A stretch of 64,000 nucleotides of DNA from Candidatus Contubernalis alkalaceticus (GTDB taxonomy: Bacteria > Bacillota > Dethiobacteria > SKNC01). Under the pieces are notes generated by a model. It was given only the letters and a program-made list of their open reading frames with translations. It ran no database searches and had not been told where the DNA came from. Position 1 is the first letter of the stretch; every line of letters starts with the position of its first letter. The stretch is taken from contig NZ_CP054699.1 of assembly GCF_022558445.1 (NCBI RefSeq), forward strand, positions 3,240,001-3,304,000, written 5' to 3'. Positions 43,767-52,829 of the stretch are shown piece after piece. The translations under genes were made by a program, and so were the position numbers.

Positions 43767-44124
43767 GACCTGTTAAATAGCTGCCCTTTAATAATTTGTA
43801 AACCCTGATCTTATTTGAAACTAATACCAAAGAGCCCATCTGTGATTCTTACCATCTGCCTTTCTCCTCTACTGATCCGAGTATACACCTTGTCGGAAAG
43901 ATGTTGAATTCCAGCCAATTCAAGGCTCTCATAGGCTACCTGGTAGTCTTTCTTTTTGGGAAGGTAGCTGATATAAGCTGCAAGTATATTAAACAGCTTT
44001 TTACCGGACTGACTTTATTAAAGAAAAATAATACTCAGAAAAATAAGATTAAAAGGATGTTCACATTAGCTAGCGAAGTATAATCTACAATGTAAGAAGA
44101 ATGATGTAATGGAGGCGTAAAAAG

Positions 44125-45954
44125 TTGACCTTTAGTAAACTACAGGGGCTTAAGAAGTTGATAGACTTATTTAGTGCCAGGGAGAAAAGACAGTTTGGAA
44201 AGGTTATGGCGGCTACCTTGACCATGGCCTTTTTTCAGGCTCTGGGCATAGCCTCAATACTCCCTTTTATAAATATGATTATGGAACCTTCCATCATTAA
44301 TGAAAACCGGTGGCTTTGGTGGGCCTATAATACTCTGGGGTTTACCAGTATACATTCCTTTATTATGTTTTCCGGGATCATGATGTTGGCTATTATTCTC
44401 ACGGGAAACGCTATTTCTGCCTTCGCTACCTGGGTGAAACTCCGCTTTGTGTGGCAGAAGAACCATAGTCTGTCTTCTTCCCTGTTGAGAAAGTATTTAT
44501 CCCTGCCTTATGGCTACTTCCTGGGGCATCACAGTGCGGACTTAAGTAAAAATATTCTAGATGAGGCCAATGAGCTCACCCGAAGCTTTCTAATTCCTAT
44601 TTTATCCATAGTTACCCAGGGAACGGTAGTTTTTTTTATCTTTATTATGCTGCTTTTTGTAAATCCCGTGGTAACTTTTATTGTAGCAGGAGTATTGGTA
44701 GGTTCATATGTTTTAATCTATTTAAAATTAAGTAAAAGGTTGAGCAGGGGTGGAAGAAGCAGATTAGCCGCCAACAAGGAAAGATTCACCGCAGCCAATG
44801 AAGCTTTGGGAGGAATTAAAGATATCAAAGTTATGGGAAGGGAATTGCACTTTCTGGATCGATATATTGTAAACTCCAAAAAGTTCTCTAATCTGCAGTC
44901 CTGGAATGAGGTAGTGGGGCAGCTTCCCAGGTATGCCATGGAAGTTGTAGCTTTTGGTGGAGTAATTATCCTGATATTAGGGTTATTGTCTGTGGCAGAG
45001 GAGACTCAGGAGGTTATCCCTTTGGTAAGCTTCTTTGCTTTTGCGGGATACCGGTTAATGCCTGCCTTACAGGAAATATTCAAAGCTTTTACTAAGGTGC
45101 AGTTTAGTAAGGCTGTACTGCATAAGATTCACCAGGATATTATGGAGGAGGGAGGCAGGGACTTAGAAGAGTATAGAGATATTAATAGCACTAAACCCCT
45201 GGCCTTTGAGAAGGAAATTGAATTAACCAATATTGCTTTTAGTTACCCCGGTATTAAGGAAAAAGTATTACAAGATATAAGTGTAAGGATTCAAAGGAAT
45301 ACCTCTATTGCTATTGTAGGTTCTACCGGGTCAGGAAAAACCACCCTGGTAGATATAATATTAGGGTTGTTGACACCTCAGGCTGGAGAGATAAGGGTGG
45401 ATGGAGTTTTAGTCAATGAGGACAATATGAGAAATTGGCAGCGGAATTTAGGTTATGTACCTCAGCAGATCTATTTAAACGATGATACCATTGCTCACAA
45501 TATTGCCTTTGGGGTGCCTCATGCAGAAATTGATATAGAAGCGGTGCAGAGGACAGCCCGTATAGCTAATTTAGAAAAGTTTATTATAGAGGACCTTCCC
45601 CAAGGATTTGATTCTGTGGTGGGAGAACGGGGAGTCAGGTTGAGTGGTGGAGAGAGGCAGAGGGTAGGGATTGCCCGTGCTTTATACCATGACCCGGAAG
45701 TATTGATTCTAGATGAAGCTACCAGTGCTTTAGATGGAATTACTGAAGACTCTGTAATGCATGCCATCGAAAAGATTTCTAAGCTAAAGACTATAATTGT
45801 TATTGCCCATAGGCTGACTACAGTTAAAAAATGCCATAAAATTTATATGATGGATAAAGGAGAAATTATAGCTCAGGGAAGCTATGAGGAGCTGATTGAG
45901 TCCAATCCTCAGTTCCGGGCCATGGCAGCCGGCACTGCTTCTTCCAATATCTAG
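44125..45954 (+). CDS. PglK/MsbA-like ABC exporter (membrane + ATPase in one chain)
   Basis: This 609-aa half-transporter forms a homodimer. Six membrane helices occupy residues 25-320. An ATPase follows with Walker A VGSTGSGKTTL, the Q-loop in VPQQIYLND, signature RLSGGERQRVGIARAL, Walker B VLILDEATSALD and the H-loop in VIAHRL. The family flips lipid-linked oligosaccharides (PglK) or lipids. The TTG start has GGAGG 9 nt upstream. It is monocistronic and near the glycan genes, so a lipid-linked glycan flippase is my best guess. Confidence 0.88.
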   Translation: MTFSKLQGLKKLIDLFSAREKRQFGKVMAATLTMAFFQALGIASILPFINMIMEPSIINENRWLWWAYNTLGFTSIHSFIMFSGIMMLAIILTGNAISAFATWVKLRFVWQKNHSLSSSLLRKYLSLPYGYFLGHHSADLSKNILDEANELTRSFLIPILSIVTQGTVVFFIFIMLLFVNPVVTFIVAGVLVGSYVLIYLKLSKRLSRGGRSRLAANKERFTAANEALGGIKDIKVMGRELHFLDRYIVNSKKFSNLQSWNEVVGQLPRYAMEVVAFGGVIILILGLLSVAEETQEVIPLVSFFAFAGYRLMPALQEIFKAFTKVQFSKAVLHKIHQDIMEEGGRDLEEYRDINSTKPLAFEKEIELTNIAFSYPGIKEKVLQDISVRIQRNTSIAIVGSTGSGKTTLVDIILGLLTPQAGEIRVDGVLVNEDNMRNWQRNLGYVPQQIYLNDDTIAHNIAFGVPHAEIDIEAVQRTARIANLEKFIIEDLPQGFDSVVGERGVRLSGGERQRVGIARALYHDPEVLILDEATSALDGITEDSVMHAIEKISKLKTIIVIAHRLTTVKKCHKIYMMDKGEIIAQGSYEELIESNPQFRAMAAGTASSNI

Positions 45955-46181
45955 TTAACTACTTTTCATAGCCAAAAATGCGGAATGACTAGTTTTCCCC
46001 CTTTTCGGCATTCATCTCCCACCTATAGAGGATGGGAGTCTTCTGCCTAAAAATAGTTAAAATGCTTTTATAGCAGGGAAATTATTCTAATTATTGGATT
46101 GACTTACGCTAAAAATCCATGGTAGTATTTAACCATCGGAAAAGCAAATTCCTATAAGTATAAGTTAAAAGGTGCAAAACC

Positions 46182-47123
46182 ATGACCCGAACCGAATCCC
46201 ATATCGTCCTGCTGTCCATTACGCTTTGCTGGGCTTCTTCTTACATATTTATTAAAAACCTGCCGTCTGCCCTTTCGCCTTTGGCTTACATGACCTTGAC
46301 GTCCGGTATCGCCAGCATTATCTTTGTTATAGTCTTCTTTAAAAAGCTGCGTGAGTTCAAGGTTAAGCTGCTGATGCACAGCGCCATTATGGCGGTGTTG
46401 GTCTGCGGCAATCTGATTTTCGAGCGGTTGGGTATCGCCGAGATTCCGGCCTCCACGGCCAGCTTTGTGGCTTCATTGAACATCGTTTTTGTACCGCTTT
46501 TATTGCTGATGCTCAAGCGGAAACCCACCAAAAATAACCTGCTGGGCATCGCGCTGATTCTTATCGGGTTGACACTAACCAGTGGCGTTAATCCGAGATT
46601 TTTCTCTGATCCCGGCGTTTTGTTCATGGTAACGGCCTGCATTTTTATGTCGGTCTATATCATTATTGTGGACAACTTCACCAAGAAGTTCGATCCGCTG
46701 CTTTTAGGCGTAGGGCAAATGTTCTTAACCGCTATTATCGCCTTTGTACTTTGGAGTATTGAAGAACCGGGTACTTTTTTTACCCTGGACTATACCAATG
46801 AAATGCTGGCCAACATTTTCCTGCTGGCTTTTTTTGCCAGGGCCTACGCCTACATTATGCTGATGTATGCCCAAAAATACGCCAATCCCATTAGCGTCAC
46901 GGTCATTGCTTCCACCGAACCGGTGGTTACCCTGGTACTGGCGATGCTAATACCAAACGCTTTCGGCCTTACCGAAAGCTTTACCCTAATTAAGCTGTAT
47001 GGGGCGGGATTTATCGTCGCGGGCGCTATTTGCGCCGGTACCAATTTCTTAGACAACCCAGGAGCTTTCCAAAAACTCAAGTTTTGGCGAGACCATAGAA
47101 AAGGGGATGTACCGCTTGAATGA
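46182..47123 (+). CDS. EamA/DMT-superfamily transporter
   Basis: This 313-aa protein has 10 predicted helices in two EamA repeats. Landmarks include LCWASSYIFIKNLP near the start, PASTASFVASLN, and VIASTEPVVTLVLAML. The family exports metabolites or amino acids; the substrate here is unknown. Codon use and base composition (GC-rich third positions) differ from the AT-rich genes on either side, as in the next gene, so the two may have arrived together. AAAGGTG lies upstream of the ATG. Confidence 0.9.
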   Translation: MTRTESHIVLLSITLCWASSYIFIKNLPSALSPLAYMTLTSGIASIIFVIVFFKKLREFKVKLLMHSAIMAVLVCGNLIFERLGIAEIPASTASFVASLNIVFVPLLLLMLKRKPTKNNLLGIALILIGLTLTSGVNPRFFSDPGVLFMVTACIFMSVYIIIVDNFTKKFDPLLLGVGQMFLTAIIAFVLWSIEEPGTFFTLDYTNEMLANIFLLAFFARAYAYIMLMYAQKYANPISVTVIASTEPVVTLVLAMLIPNAFGLTESFTLIKLYGAGFIVAGAICAGTNFLDNPGAFQKLKFWRDHRKGDVPLE

Positions 47124-47844
47124 GATTTTGTCTCCGTTTAAACAAAAACAAACACTACTGCAAATGGGCTTGTGCGCCCTGGTCTTTATCGGCATGGCCG
47201 TACCTTTCAAGGTAATGATGCTGGTAGAAGGTTTCACCGAGGTTCGTCCGGTCAATGCGGTACCGGTTGTGGCGGGACTATTATTCGGACCGGCCGGGGC
47301 GTGGGGTTGCGCGATTGGTAATCTGGTCGCCGATCTATTCGGCACCTTTTCCACGGCTTCTATTTTGGGATTCTTCGGCAATTTTATCGCCGCTTATCTA
47401 CCTTACAAGCTCTGGCATACGTGGAAAAAAGGCGAAAAACCCAATTTGAAAAGCAATGGTAATATTGGATTTTACATCTTGCTATCGGCGGTTTCCTCCC
47501 TGGCGGTGGCCATTTTCCTGGCCTGCGGCCTGGACGTGTTCCTGCGGTTCTGGTTGCTGGATATCTTTTACATTATTTTATTTAACAACTTTGGTTTTTC
47601 ATTAGTTTTAGGCCTGCCGGTACTGATTGTCTTGACCAGCGATAACCATAACATCCAGCCGCATCTGCCCTCCGACCCGGAAAAACACCTAAAGGAGCGC
47701 AAGGCCGCCATGGCGCTGCTGCTGGTCGCTCAGACCGCGATCCTGGTGATGGTGGTCATGGGGTTTTCTATGTCGGCCTTCTTGCTTATGAGCATCGCCG
47801 GTGGGATATTCTTGCTGTCATTACTGAGTTTTATTTTATTATGA
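47107..47844 (+). CDS. ECF/QueT-like membrane protein
   Basis: This 245-aa protein has six hydrophobic segments. The segment PVVAGLLFGPAGAWGCAIGN, followed by LVADLFGTF, is typical of substrate-binding (S) subunits of ECF vitamin transporters, though no ECF ATPase is near. A C-terminal extension (about 195-245) adds two helices. It overlaps the DMT gene by 17 bp and shares its high-GC codon use. The start ATG (with AAAAGGGG) is the most likely, but a TTG 9 nt later is possible. Confidence 0.65.
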   Translation: MYRLNEILSPFKQKQTLLQMGLCALVFIGMAVPFKVMMLVEGFTEVRPVNAVPVVAGLLFGPAGAWGCAIGNLVADLFGTFSTASILGFFGNFIAAYLPYKLWHTWKKGEKPNLKSNGNIGFYILLSAVSSLAVAIFLACGLDVFLRFWLLDIFYIILFNNFGFSLVLGLPVLIVLTSDNHNIQPHLPSDPEKHLKERKAAMALLLVAQTAILVMVVMGFSMSAFLLMSIAGGIFLLSLLSFILL

Positions 47845-47899
47845 GGAACCTCTTGCGGCATAAGTTCCATCTCTCAGCTGCCTTCAGCCACCGGTTTAG

Positions 47900-48050
47900 G
47901 AGACTTATTGAAAAGCAGTCCTCTTGAGAACATAACAAGAGGGCTGCTTTTTTGCTAAAATACTTTAGCGCTTTAAAGTTGTGGGGGACAGTCCCCGAGA
48001 GGGAGATTCTGGAAGCTCGGCTGTAAGAATTTCCCTGGACAGTGAACCAT
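47900..48050. repeat. Toxin-island repeat, divergent copy
   Basis: It has the same layout as the copies in 56-64 kb: a hairpin (CCTCTTGAG../AAGAGGG), TACTTTAGCGCTTTAAAGTT, GGGGGACAGTCCCC, then GGGAGATTCTGGAAGC. It lies in the 376-bp gap 47845-48220, next to the left inverted repeat of the amino-acid ABC segment. Confidence 0.7.
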
Positions 48051-48057
48051 GTTAAAA

Positions 48058-48101
48058 GTCGTCCGCCTGCAAGCGGACGACCCGCTTTACTGAATACATA
48101 C
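48058..48101 (-). repeat. Left inverted repeat of the amino-acid ABC segment
   Basis: About 43 bp of imperfect match to 51178-51220 in inverted orientation: GTATGTATTCAGT, AAGC, GGTC, TCCGC and GGCGGACGAC are all shared. It also contains its own hairpin (GTCGTCCGC/GCGGACGAC). Confidence 0.75.
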
Positions 48102-48220
48102 CTTCCTATCTTCCGTACACTTCTTTAAAGACACATCAAGTTTAAAGAATATGCTATCTGTTTATTTTTTTCACTACATACAAATAAACACGTAACTAAA
48201 AATGGGGTGATTATTTATAT

Positions 48221-49051
48221 TTACTTCATTGTCACAATACAGAAGCTTTCATCTGTAAAGTATGGCTTTGTCATTAAATAGTTATCGCTAAATAAAGCTG
48301 CAATTTCCGGAGTATATACTTGGCAAAAAACCACATCTGTTTTTTTGCTCATAAGAGCAGAGTATTTCGCTTGTGCTTCAACTTGTACAAACTCAAAATT
48401 AATATTTAATATTTCCCCGATTTCCGTTAGTATTGCAACGTTATAACCTGCGGGTTCCCCATCTGCTCTTATATAGTCTAGTGGTACATAATCACCTGAT
48501 ATTCCAACATAAATAGTTTTAGCGTTTTCTATTTTTGGAATTTCTTTATTTGTAGGTTCATCGATTGTAGACAAATTTTTTATCCATTTATCTTCCAATG
48601 TCTTTAACGTACCATTTTCTTGCAACATCATAATAGCTCTATCCAAATCTTCTTTTAAGCTTTCATCTTCACTGCGAACTATCATTACAACTTGAGTTTC
48701 AAATATTTGTTCCAATTCTACTATTTTCAAATTATTATTTCTTTCCACATAATAATCTGCTATAAAGCCCATCTCTGGAGCCGCATCAATTTTTCCAGTT
48801 AGTATAGCCGTAATAATATCTGATCCTCTATTGAAATATAATATTTCTTTTGGCTTAACTCCAAGCATAAGTTCAACTAGCTCTTCATACTCTTCGGTTG
48901 ATGCAGCCGATGAAAGTGCTCCCATAACCTTACCTTCTAAGTCTGATATACTGTTAATTTCCGCAGTATCTCTACCACTACATCCAATCAATGTTATTAC
49001 CATTAAGGTTGTTACCATAATAATAAATAAAAATATTGATTTCTTTTTCAA
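48221..49051 (-). CDS. Amino-acid ABC transporter substrate-binding lipoprotein
   Basis: This 276-aa secreted binding protein is of the SBP_bac_3 type. The signal helix ends ITLIGC, a lipobox with Cys at about residue 24. The two-lobed fold shows DLEGKVMGALSSAASTEEYE, AAPEMGFIAD, KTIYVGISGDYVPLDYI and VAILTEIG. It likely binds a polar amino acid or a related compound. It has a TTG start with AGGATG upstream. It lies downstream of the ATPase gene, separated by a palindromic element, and forms a unit with the two genes at 49308-51091. Confidence 0.9.
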   Translation of the reverse strand: MKKKSIFLFIIMVTTLMVITLIGCSGRDTAEINSISDLEGKVMGALSSAASTEEYEELVELMLGVKPKEILYFNRGSDIITAILTGKIDAAPEMGFIADYYVERNNNLKIVELEQIFETQVVMIVRSEDESLKEDLDRAIMMLQENGTLKTLEDKWIKNLSTIDEPTNKEIPKIENAKTIYVGISGDYVPLDYIRADGEPAGYNVAILTEIGEILNINFEFVQVEAQAKYSALMSKKTDVVFCQVYTPEIAALFSDNYLMTKPYFTDESFCIVTMK

Positions 49052-49171
49052 AATTAATTCATCCTAAGATTAAATTTATAGTTCGTATTAATATATAAAC
49101 CCCTTTTAGCTGTTGGACACTTTTTAAATAAACCACCTAAATCTTAAACCTATACAGTAAATTTTTTCGAC

Positions 49172-49282
49172 CTGTGCAATAGGATTTCCGCCCGCCTACG
49201 GGCGGCTTCTTTTATTGTTTGAATCACATCTGATTTAGCCGCCCCCGCCGCAGACGGCATTAATTCAAAAGCTATTGCACAG
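49172..49282. repeat. 111-bp palindromic element between transport genes
   Basis: CTGTGCAATAG (49172-49182) is repeated as its exact inverse CTATTGCACAG (49272-49282). Inside are two GC-rich hairpins (CCGCCCG/CGGGCGG and GCCGCCCCCGCCGC../GGC) and paired TTGAAT/ATTCAA. It could act as a terminator or be a small palindromic mobile element. Confidence 0.6.
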
Positions 49283-49307
49283 CACGATTTTTTTTATCTG
49301 CATAAAT

Positions 49308-50414
49308 CTATTTTCTTAGATAAAAACTTATTTTTATGTTATTTATACCATTTTTAAATACATGTTCAGATGTCTGTACTATTTTATTTACTAATATCAT
49401 ACCTATATCATCATCCTCAACACTTATATTTTCAAATGGATTAAAACTCTCCCCCCTATAATTTATCGAAATAGAAATCTTGTTGTTTTCCTCTGAATAT
49501 GCTACTGCAATATCTATATCCGGCTGTGAGTTTTGATAGCAATGTTTGAATATTATCAAATATAGTTCTTCCAATAAAAGTTGGATGCGGTACACAACCT
49601 TTGCTGGCAAATTATATTTTTGACAAAAAATTTCTATTTGCGCGTTCATAGCTACCATATCAAAATCTTTAGAGTGTATTTCATAATTGAATATTTTTAG
49701 TTTTCTGACAAACGCCTTTGTTTTTTCTTTTTTAGGATTCTCCAAAATATCTTCAGGGGTTCCTTCTTCATAAATTCCCCCTTCATCCATATATAATATT
49801 CGATCAGCTATTTGTTTTGCAAAATCAATTTCGTGTGTTACCATTAACATAGTAATTTTCATTGTAGTAAGCATTTTTATAATAGACAGAACCTCACAGA
49901 CCATAGTTGGGTCAAGTGCTGATGTCGGCTCATCAAACAATATAATTTCTGGTTCCATAGCTAAACACCTTATAATCGCAACTCTTTGTTGTTGCCCTCC
50001 TGATAGTTGGTTGGGATAGCTTTTCGCCTTTTCAATTAATCCAAATTTTGACAGGAGCTTCGTGGCTTTTTCTTCTGAAACTTTTCTGTCTTGTTTTTTC
50101 ACCCATATTAAGGCCAAGGTAATATTGTCCAATACATTTAAATGAGAAAATAAGTTAAATGATTGATACACCATGCCCATCTTTTCACGAATTTTATTTA
50201 GATCTACTCCTTTTTGAGTTATATCTATGCCGTTTATCTTAATACTTCCTTCATCAGGCTTCTCAAGCATTGCAATAGTACGAAAAAAAACACTTTTTCC
50301 TGTGCCTGATGGCCCTATAACAGCAATACATTCCCCTTTTTCAACTTGTATATTTATATTTTCAAAAACCTTAATTTCACCAAATTTTTTGCATAAATTG
50401 CTAATTATAATCAA
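49308..50414 (-). CDS. Amino-acid ABC transporter ATPase with C-terminal GHKL-like domain
   Basis: This 368-aa protein has two parts. Residues 1-240 are a polar amino-acid ATPase: Walker A GPSGTGKS, VYQSFNLFSHLNVLDN, signature LSGGQQQRVAI, Walker B IILFDEPTSALDP and H-loop VTHEIDFA. Residues 245-368 resemble the RsbW/SpoIIAB ATP-binding fold, with the N box region VYRIQLLLEELYLIIFKHCY and the D(D)IGMILVNKI end segment. Ordinary members stop near 245 aa. The TTG start has GAGGT upstream and overlaps the permease stop. The added domain could regulate the transporter; this is inference. Confidence 0.85.
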   Translation of the reverse strand: MIIISNLCKKFGEIKVFENINIQVEKGECIAVIGPSGTGKSVFFRTIAMLEKPDEGSIKINGIDITQKGVDLNKIREKMGMVYQSFNLFSHLNVLDNITLALIWVKKQDRKVSEEKATKLLSKFGLIEKAKSYPNQLSGGQQQRVAIIRCLAMEPEIILFDEPTSALDPTMVCEVLSIIKMLTTMKITMLMVTHEIDFAKQIADRILYMDEGGIYEEGTPEDILENPKKEKTKAFVRKLKIFNYEIHSKDFDMVAMNAQIEIFCQKYNLPAKVVYRIQLLLEELYLIIFKHCYQNSQPDIDIAVAYSEENNKISISINYRGESFNPFENISVEDDDIGMILVNKIVQTSEHVFKNGINNIKISFYLRK

Positions 50415-51091
50415 ATAACCTCACCTTGCCTTTTTCCAATTGAAAATATACCATAAACAGAGTATGAAATCCCTAAATAAATCAAAAGACCAAAAAATAA
50501 AGCGAAAAAAGGCTCTCCTGTTCGTGCTCCTATATTATTAACCGTGCGTGTTAAATCTGTGATTGTCACATAACCTACAACTGATGTCCACTGAATTAAA
50601 TTTATAATTGAATTTTGATAAACTGGCTTGGCAATTTTGCTAGCTTGTGGAAGAGTTATTACTAAAAACGCTTTTGTTTTAGAAAAACCCAACATGCGTG
50701 CAGCCTCCAATTGCTTTTTATCAACAGCTTCAAGTGCAGAACGCATAACTTCTGCAATATGTGCTCCACTATTTATGGCAAAAGCAATCACAGCAATAAT
50801 AATAGCTTCAATTCTAATATTTGCAAACACAACGTAATAAAGAATCATTAAAAGAAGTAGTACCGGACTTCCACGAAATACCGCTATAATAATCTGTGTA
50901 ATTATCTTAAATAACTTTATTTTCGACATTCTAATCCAACATAAAAAGCCTCCCAAAATAGTACCAAACAGCAACCCTAAACTTGATATTAAAATAGTTA
51001 TCCAAAGTCCTTTTAGAACTACTATATAAGCATTTCCTGCTATTAAGTTTCTATAAATTAAATCTGATACTACTTCTATAAAACCACTCAT
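50411..51091 (-). CDS. Amino-acid ABC transporter permease
   Basis: This is a HisM/GlnP-type permease of 226 aa with five helices. The EAA loop is the clear mark: EAVDKKQLEAARMLGFSKTKA, followed by ITLPQASKIAKPVYQNSI. The start at 51091 has AAAGGAG 6 nt upstream; the in-frame ATG at 51109 lies before that site. It is the first gene of the three-gene unit that runs ATPase, then binding protein. Confidence 0.92.
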   Translation of the reverse strand: MSGFIEVVSDLIYRNLIAGNAYIVVLKGLWITILISSLGLLFGTILGGFLCWIRMSKIKLFKIITQIIIAVFRGSPVLLLLMILYYVVFANIRIEAIIIAVIAFAINSGAHIAEVMRSALEAVDKKQLEAARMLGFSKTKAFLVITLPQASKIAKPVYQNSIINLIQWTSVVGYVTITDLTRTVNNIGARTGEPFFALFFGLLIYLGISYSVYGIFSIGKRQGEVI

Positions 51092-51177
51092 CCAATACTC
51101 CTTTCCCATTATTATTACATGATAGACATATCACCTTGCAACCCCGCACAGAGGTTCTTTGACTGTGAAGTATTTTT

Positions 51178-51220
51178 GTATGTATTCAGTGAAGCAGGTC
51201 ATCCGCCTTCGGCGGACGAC
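51178..51220 (+). repeat. Right inverted repeat of the amino-acid ABC segment
   Basis: This is the inverted partner of 48058-48101. It also carries its own hairpin (GTCATCCGCC/GGCGGACGAC), and a second GC-rich hairpin follows at 51231-51252. Confidence 0.75.
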
Positions 51221-51420
51221 TCCATCATGAGCCCGCCCACTGCAGGCGGTCGGTTCAATAAAATAGCGCCGTTATTTGCCCATGAATAGATTTTTGTGTT
51301 CACATAGATAACTTCAATAGATAGGAATTTGCTTAATACCTATTATTATAACTCATCTTTCGCACCCTGGGCCATAAAAATGTTTAATTTTCATTTCCCA
51401 ACTTTTTGAAATAGTTCTCG

Positions 51421-51600
51421 TTAAGGGCCCCTTGGTTTAGTAAAAATGCCCATTTCAAATCCAATGATCATTTTAAGCACCCTGTCCAGCTCAAGATATC
51501 TGTCCGGCAGGATACGTTTTACAGAACTGCCTTCTTTGATGTAAATAATTTTAAATGACTCAAACAGCTGTAAAATCCTGTTCCCGGTGGGTTCAAAGCT
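51421..51600 (-). pseudogene. C-terminal remnant of a transposase-like protein
   Basis: On the minus strand an open frame without its own start ends at a TAA (51421-51423). It reads TGNRILQLFESFKIIYIKEG, then a Lys/Arg-rich segment and MIIGFEMGIFTKPRGP. The layout resembles the C-terminus of IS4/IS1634-type transposases, but the catalytic part is missing. A GC-rich stretch of DNA follows on the 5' side. Confidence 0.4.
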
Positions 51601-51960
51601 TTCACGCCGCCTTTATACCGGATGCCGCCTGGGCAGTAAGCAGGCGGCCTCCCAGACTAGTCCCGGGTCAACGCTTAAAACCCGGTTTTGACATCGTCAG
51701 GTCATGTTTCGATACTTCTTCAGCGGTTCGCTCGCGCTCGTCTCCTTGTTCCGCACCTGACAGGTCTACCCCGCCTTTTCCTTAACGCTCACTACCAGGG
51801 CTCTTTACCCAAGCAGCTTAAGGTGGTTTAGAGCCTGCTCCTGCAAGCCGGCTCTGAGGGGCCTTCCCTCATCTCTTGTATAGCATCTCACTATTTTAAT
51901 CTATTAAAATGTGCAGGGGCAAAGGCCAGAGTCTCCCGGGCATCTGAAATGTTTTATTTT
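51600..51960. other. GC-rich remnant region without a supportable gene
   Basis: Base composition is far above that of the neighbours and several short inverted repeats are present (GTCAGGT/ACCTGAC, GGATGCCGCCT/AGGCGGCC). A 76-codon plus-strand frame here has no RBS and a composition typical of non-coding GC-rich DNA. It is probably the flank of a decayed mobile element. At about 51911-51943 lies a tail fragment of the island repeat (GTCTCCCGGGCATCTG). Confidence 0.4.
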
Positions 51961-52038
51961 GTTTTAATTTGAAAAGCGCGAAAAAATAGACGAACGAACT
52001 TACGAAACGCTGTACTAGCGCCTTAAAGTTATGGGGGC

Positions 52039-52341
52039 CTACAGTAACCACTCATACTGCATTTTACCATACAAAATTTGGCGTATTTGTACAGTATTAT
52101 CTCTAACAATGAAAAAGACCATATAGTTGTTCACAATCAACATCCTATAACCCTTAAGACGAAGTTGAGAATCTCTTATCATGGGGCACCGTTCCGGCAT
52201 TTGGCTCAAACTACCAATTTTCTCTATAATATAGTCATATTTCCTTACAGCAGCATCCGGCGAAAGGGTATTGATATAATCAACTATGTCCTTTAAATCT
52301 CTCTTTGCCGCAGGATAAATATTTATCTTATACTTTTCCAT
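52039..52341 (-). CDS. RelE/ParE-family toxin
   Basis: This is a toxin of the RelE fold (about 100 aa). It has YPAAKRDLKDIVDYI, EKIGSLSQMPERCP, YRMLIVNNYMVFFIV and TVQIRQILYGKMQYEWLL, the last with the typical C-terminal basic/aromatic residues. It would cleave mRNA on the ribosome or block gyrase if free of its antitoxin. The ATG at 52341 overlaps the antitoxin frame and has GAGGA about 9 nt upstream. A fragment of the island repeat lies just past the stop. Confidence 0.9.
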   Translation of the reverse strand: MEKYKINIYPAAKRDLKDIVDYINTLSPDAAVRKYDYIIEKIGSLSQMPERCPMIRDSQLRLKGYRMLIVNNYMVFFIVRDNTVQIRQILYGKMQYEWLL

Positions 52342-52600
52342 GAACACTATTCCTCAATTTTCTTGCAACTTCGAAAAAATCTTCACCCTCAGCACCATTT
52401 GCAATTTCTGCTTCTGCTTCTGCAAGCTTAGCATAAAGGTTAAGCATCTCCTGTTGACGTTCATAAACTTCCAAACTCATTACTACCATGTCCCCCACAC
52501 CATTTTTTGTGATAAAAACTGGCTCACGGGTATTACGACAGTACTCGGATATTTCATTGGCTTTATTTCTAAGATCAGAAATAGGTCGTATAGTTGTCAT
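52328..52600 (-). CDS. Phd/YefM-family antitoxin
   Basis: This antitoxin of about 90 aa has the MTTIRPISDLRNKANEISEY N-terminus (DNA-binding), then ITKNGVGDMVVMSLEVYER. The helical C-terminus with an EAEAEIANG repeat would bind the toxin encoded directly downstream. The frame starts at 52600; a longer frame to 52624 is less likely because the site GGGGTG lies between. The two genes overlap and form a bicistronic operon. Confidence 0.9.
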   Translation of the reverse strand: MTTIRPISDLRNKANEISEYCRNTREPVFITKNGVGDMVVMSLEVYERQQEMLNLYAKLAEAEAEIANGAEGEDFFEVARKLRNSVHGKV

Positions 52601-52829
52601 TTTGCTCACACCCCAATCTCTCATAATCTATGCATTTATTATAGCATAATTTTGAGAGATTAAAAATGTTTTCATGTAATTTTTGTCTGTATCATCATTT
52701 ATATATCTATTGGTCTTCTTGCTGGCACAGACGCACAAAAGAAGCATGATTTTTGTAACGATGATGAGATAACAGGTGGCGGCTTTACCAATAACTATTG
52801 AGAACTCTCGCAGAAACAGTAAAATATAA

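Noticed and set aside
43901-44083. 60-codon plus-strand frame upstream of the ABC exporter
   Set aside because: No RBS, composition like non-coding DNA, and it contains a fragment of the island repeat.
51555-51785. 76-codon plus-strand frame in the GC-rich region
   Set aside because: No RBS, rich in R/S/P as expected for chance frames in GC-rich DNA; it overlaps a transposase remnant on the other strand.
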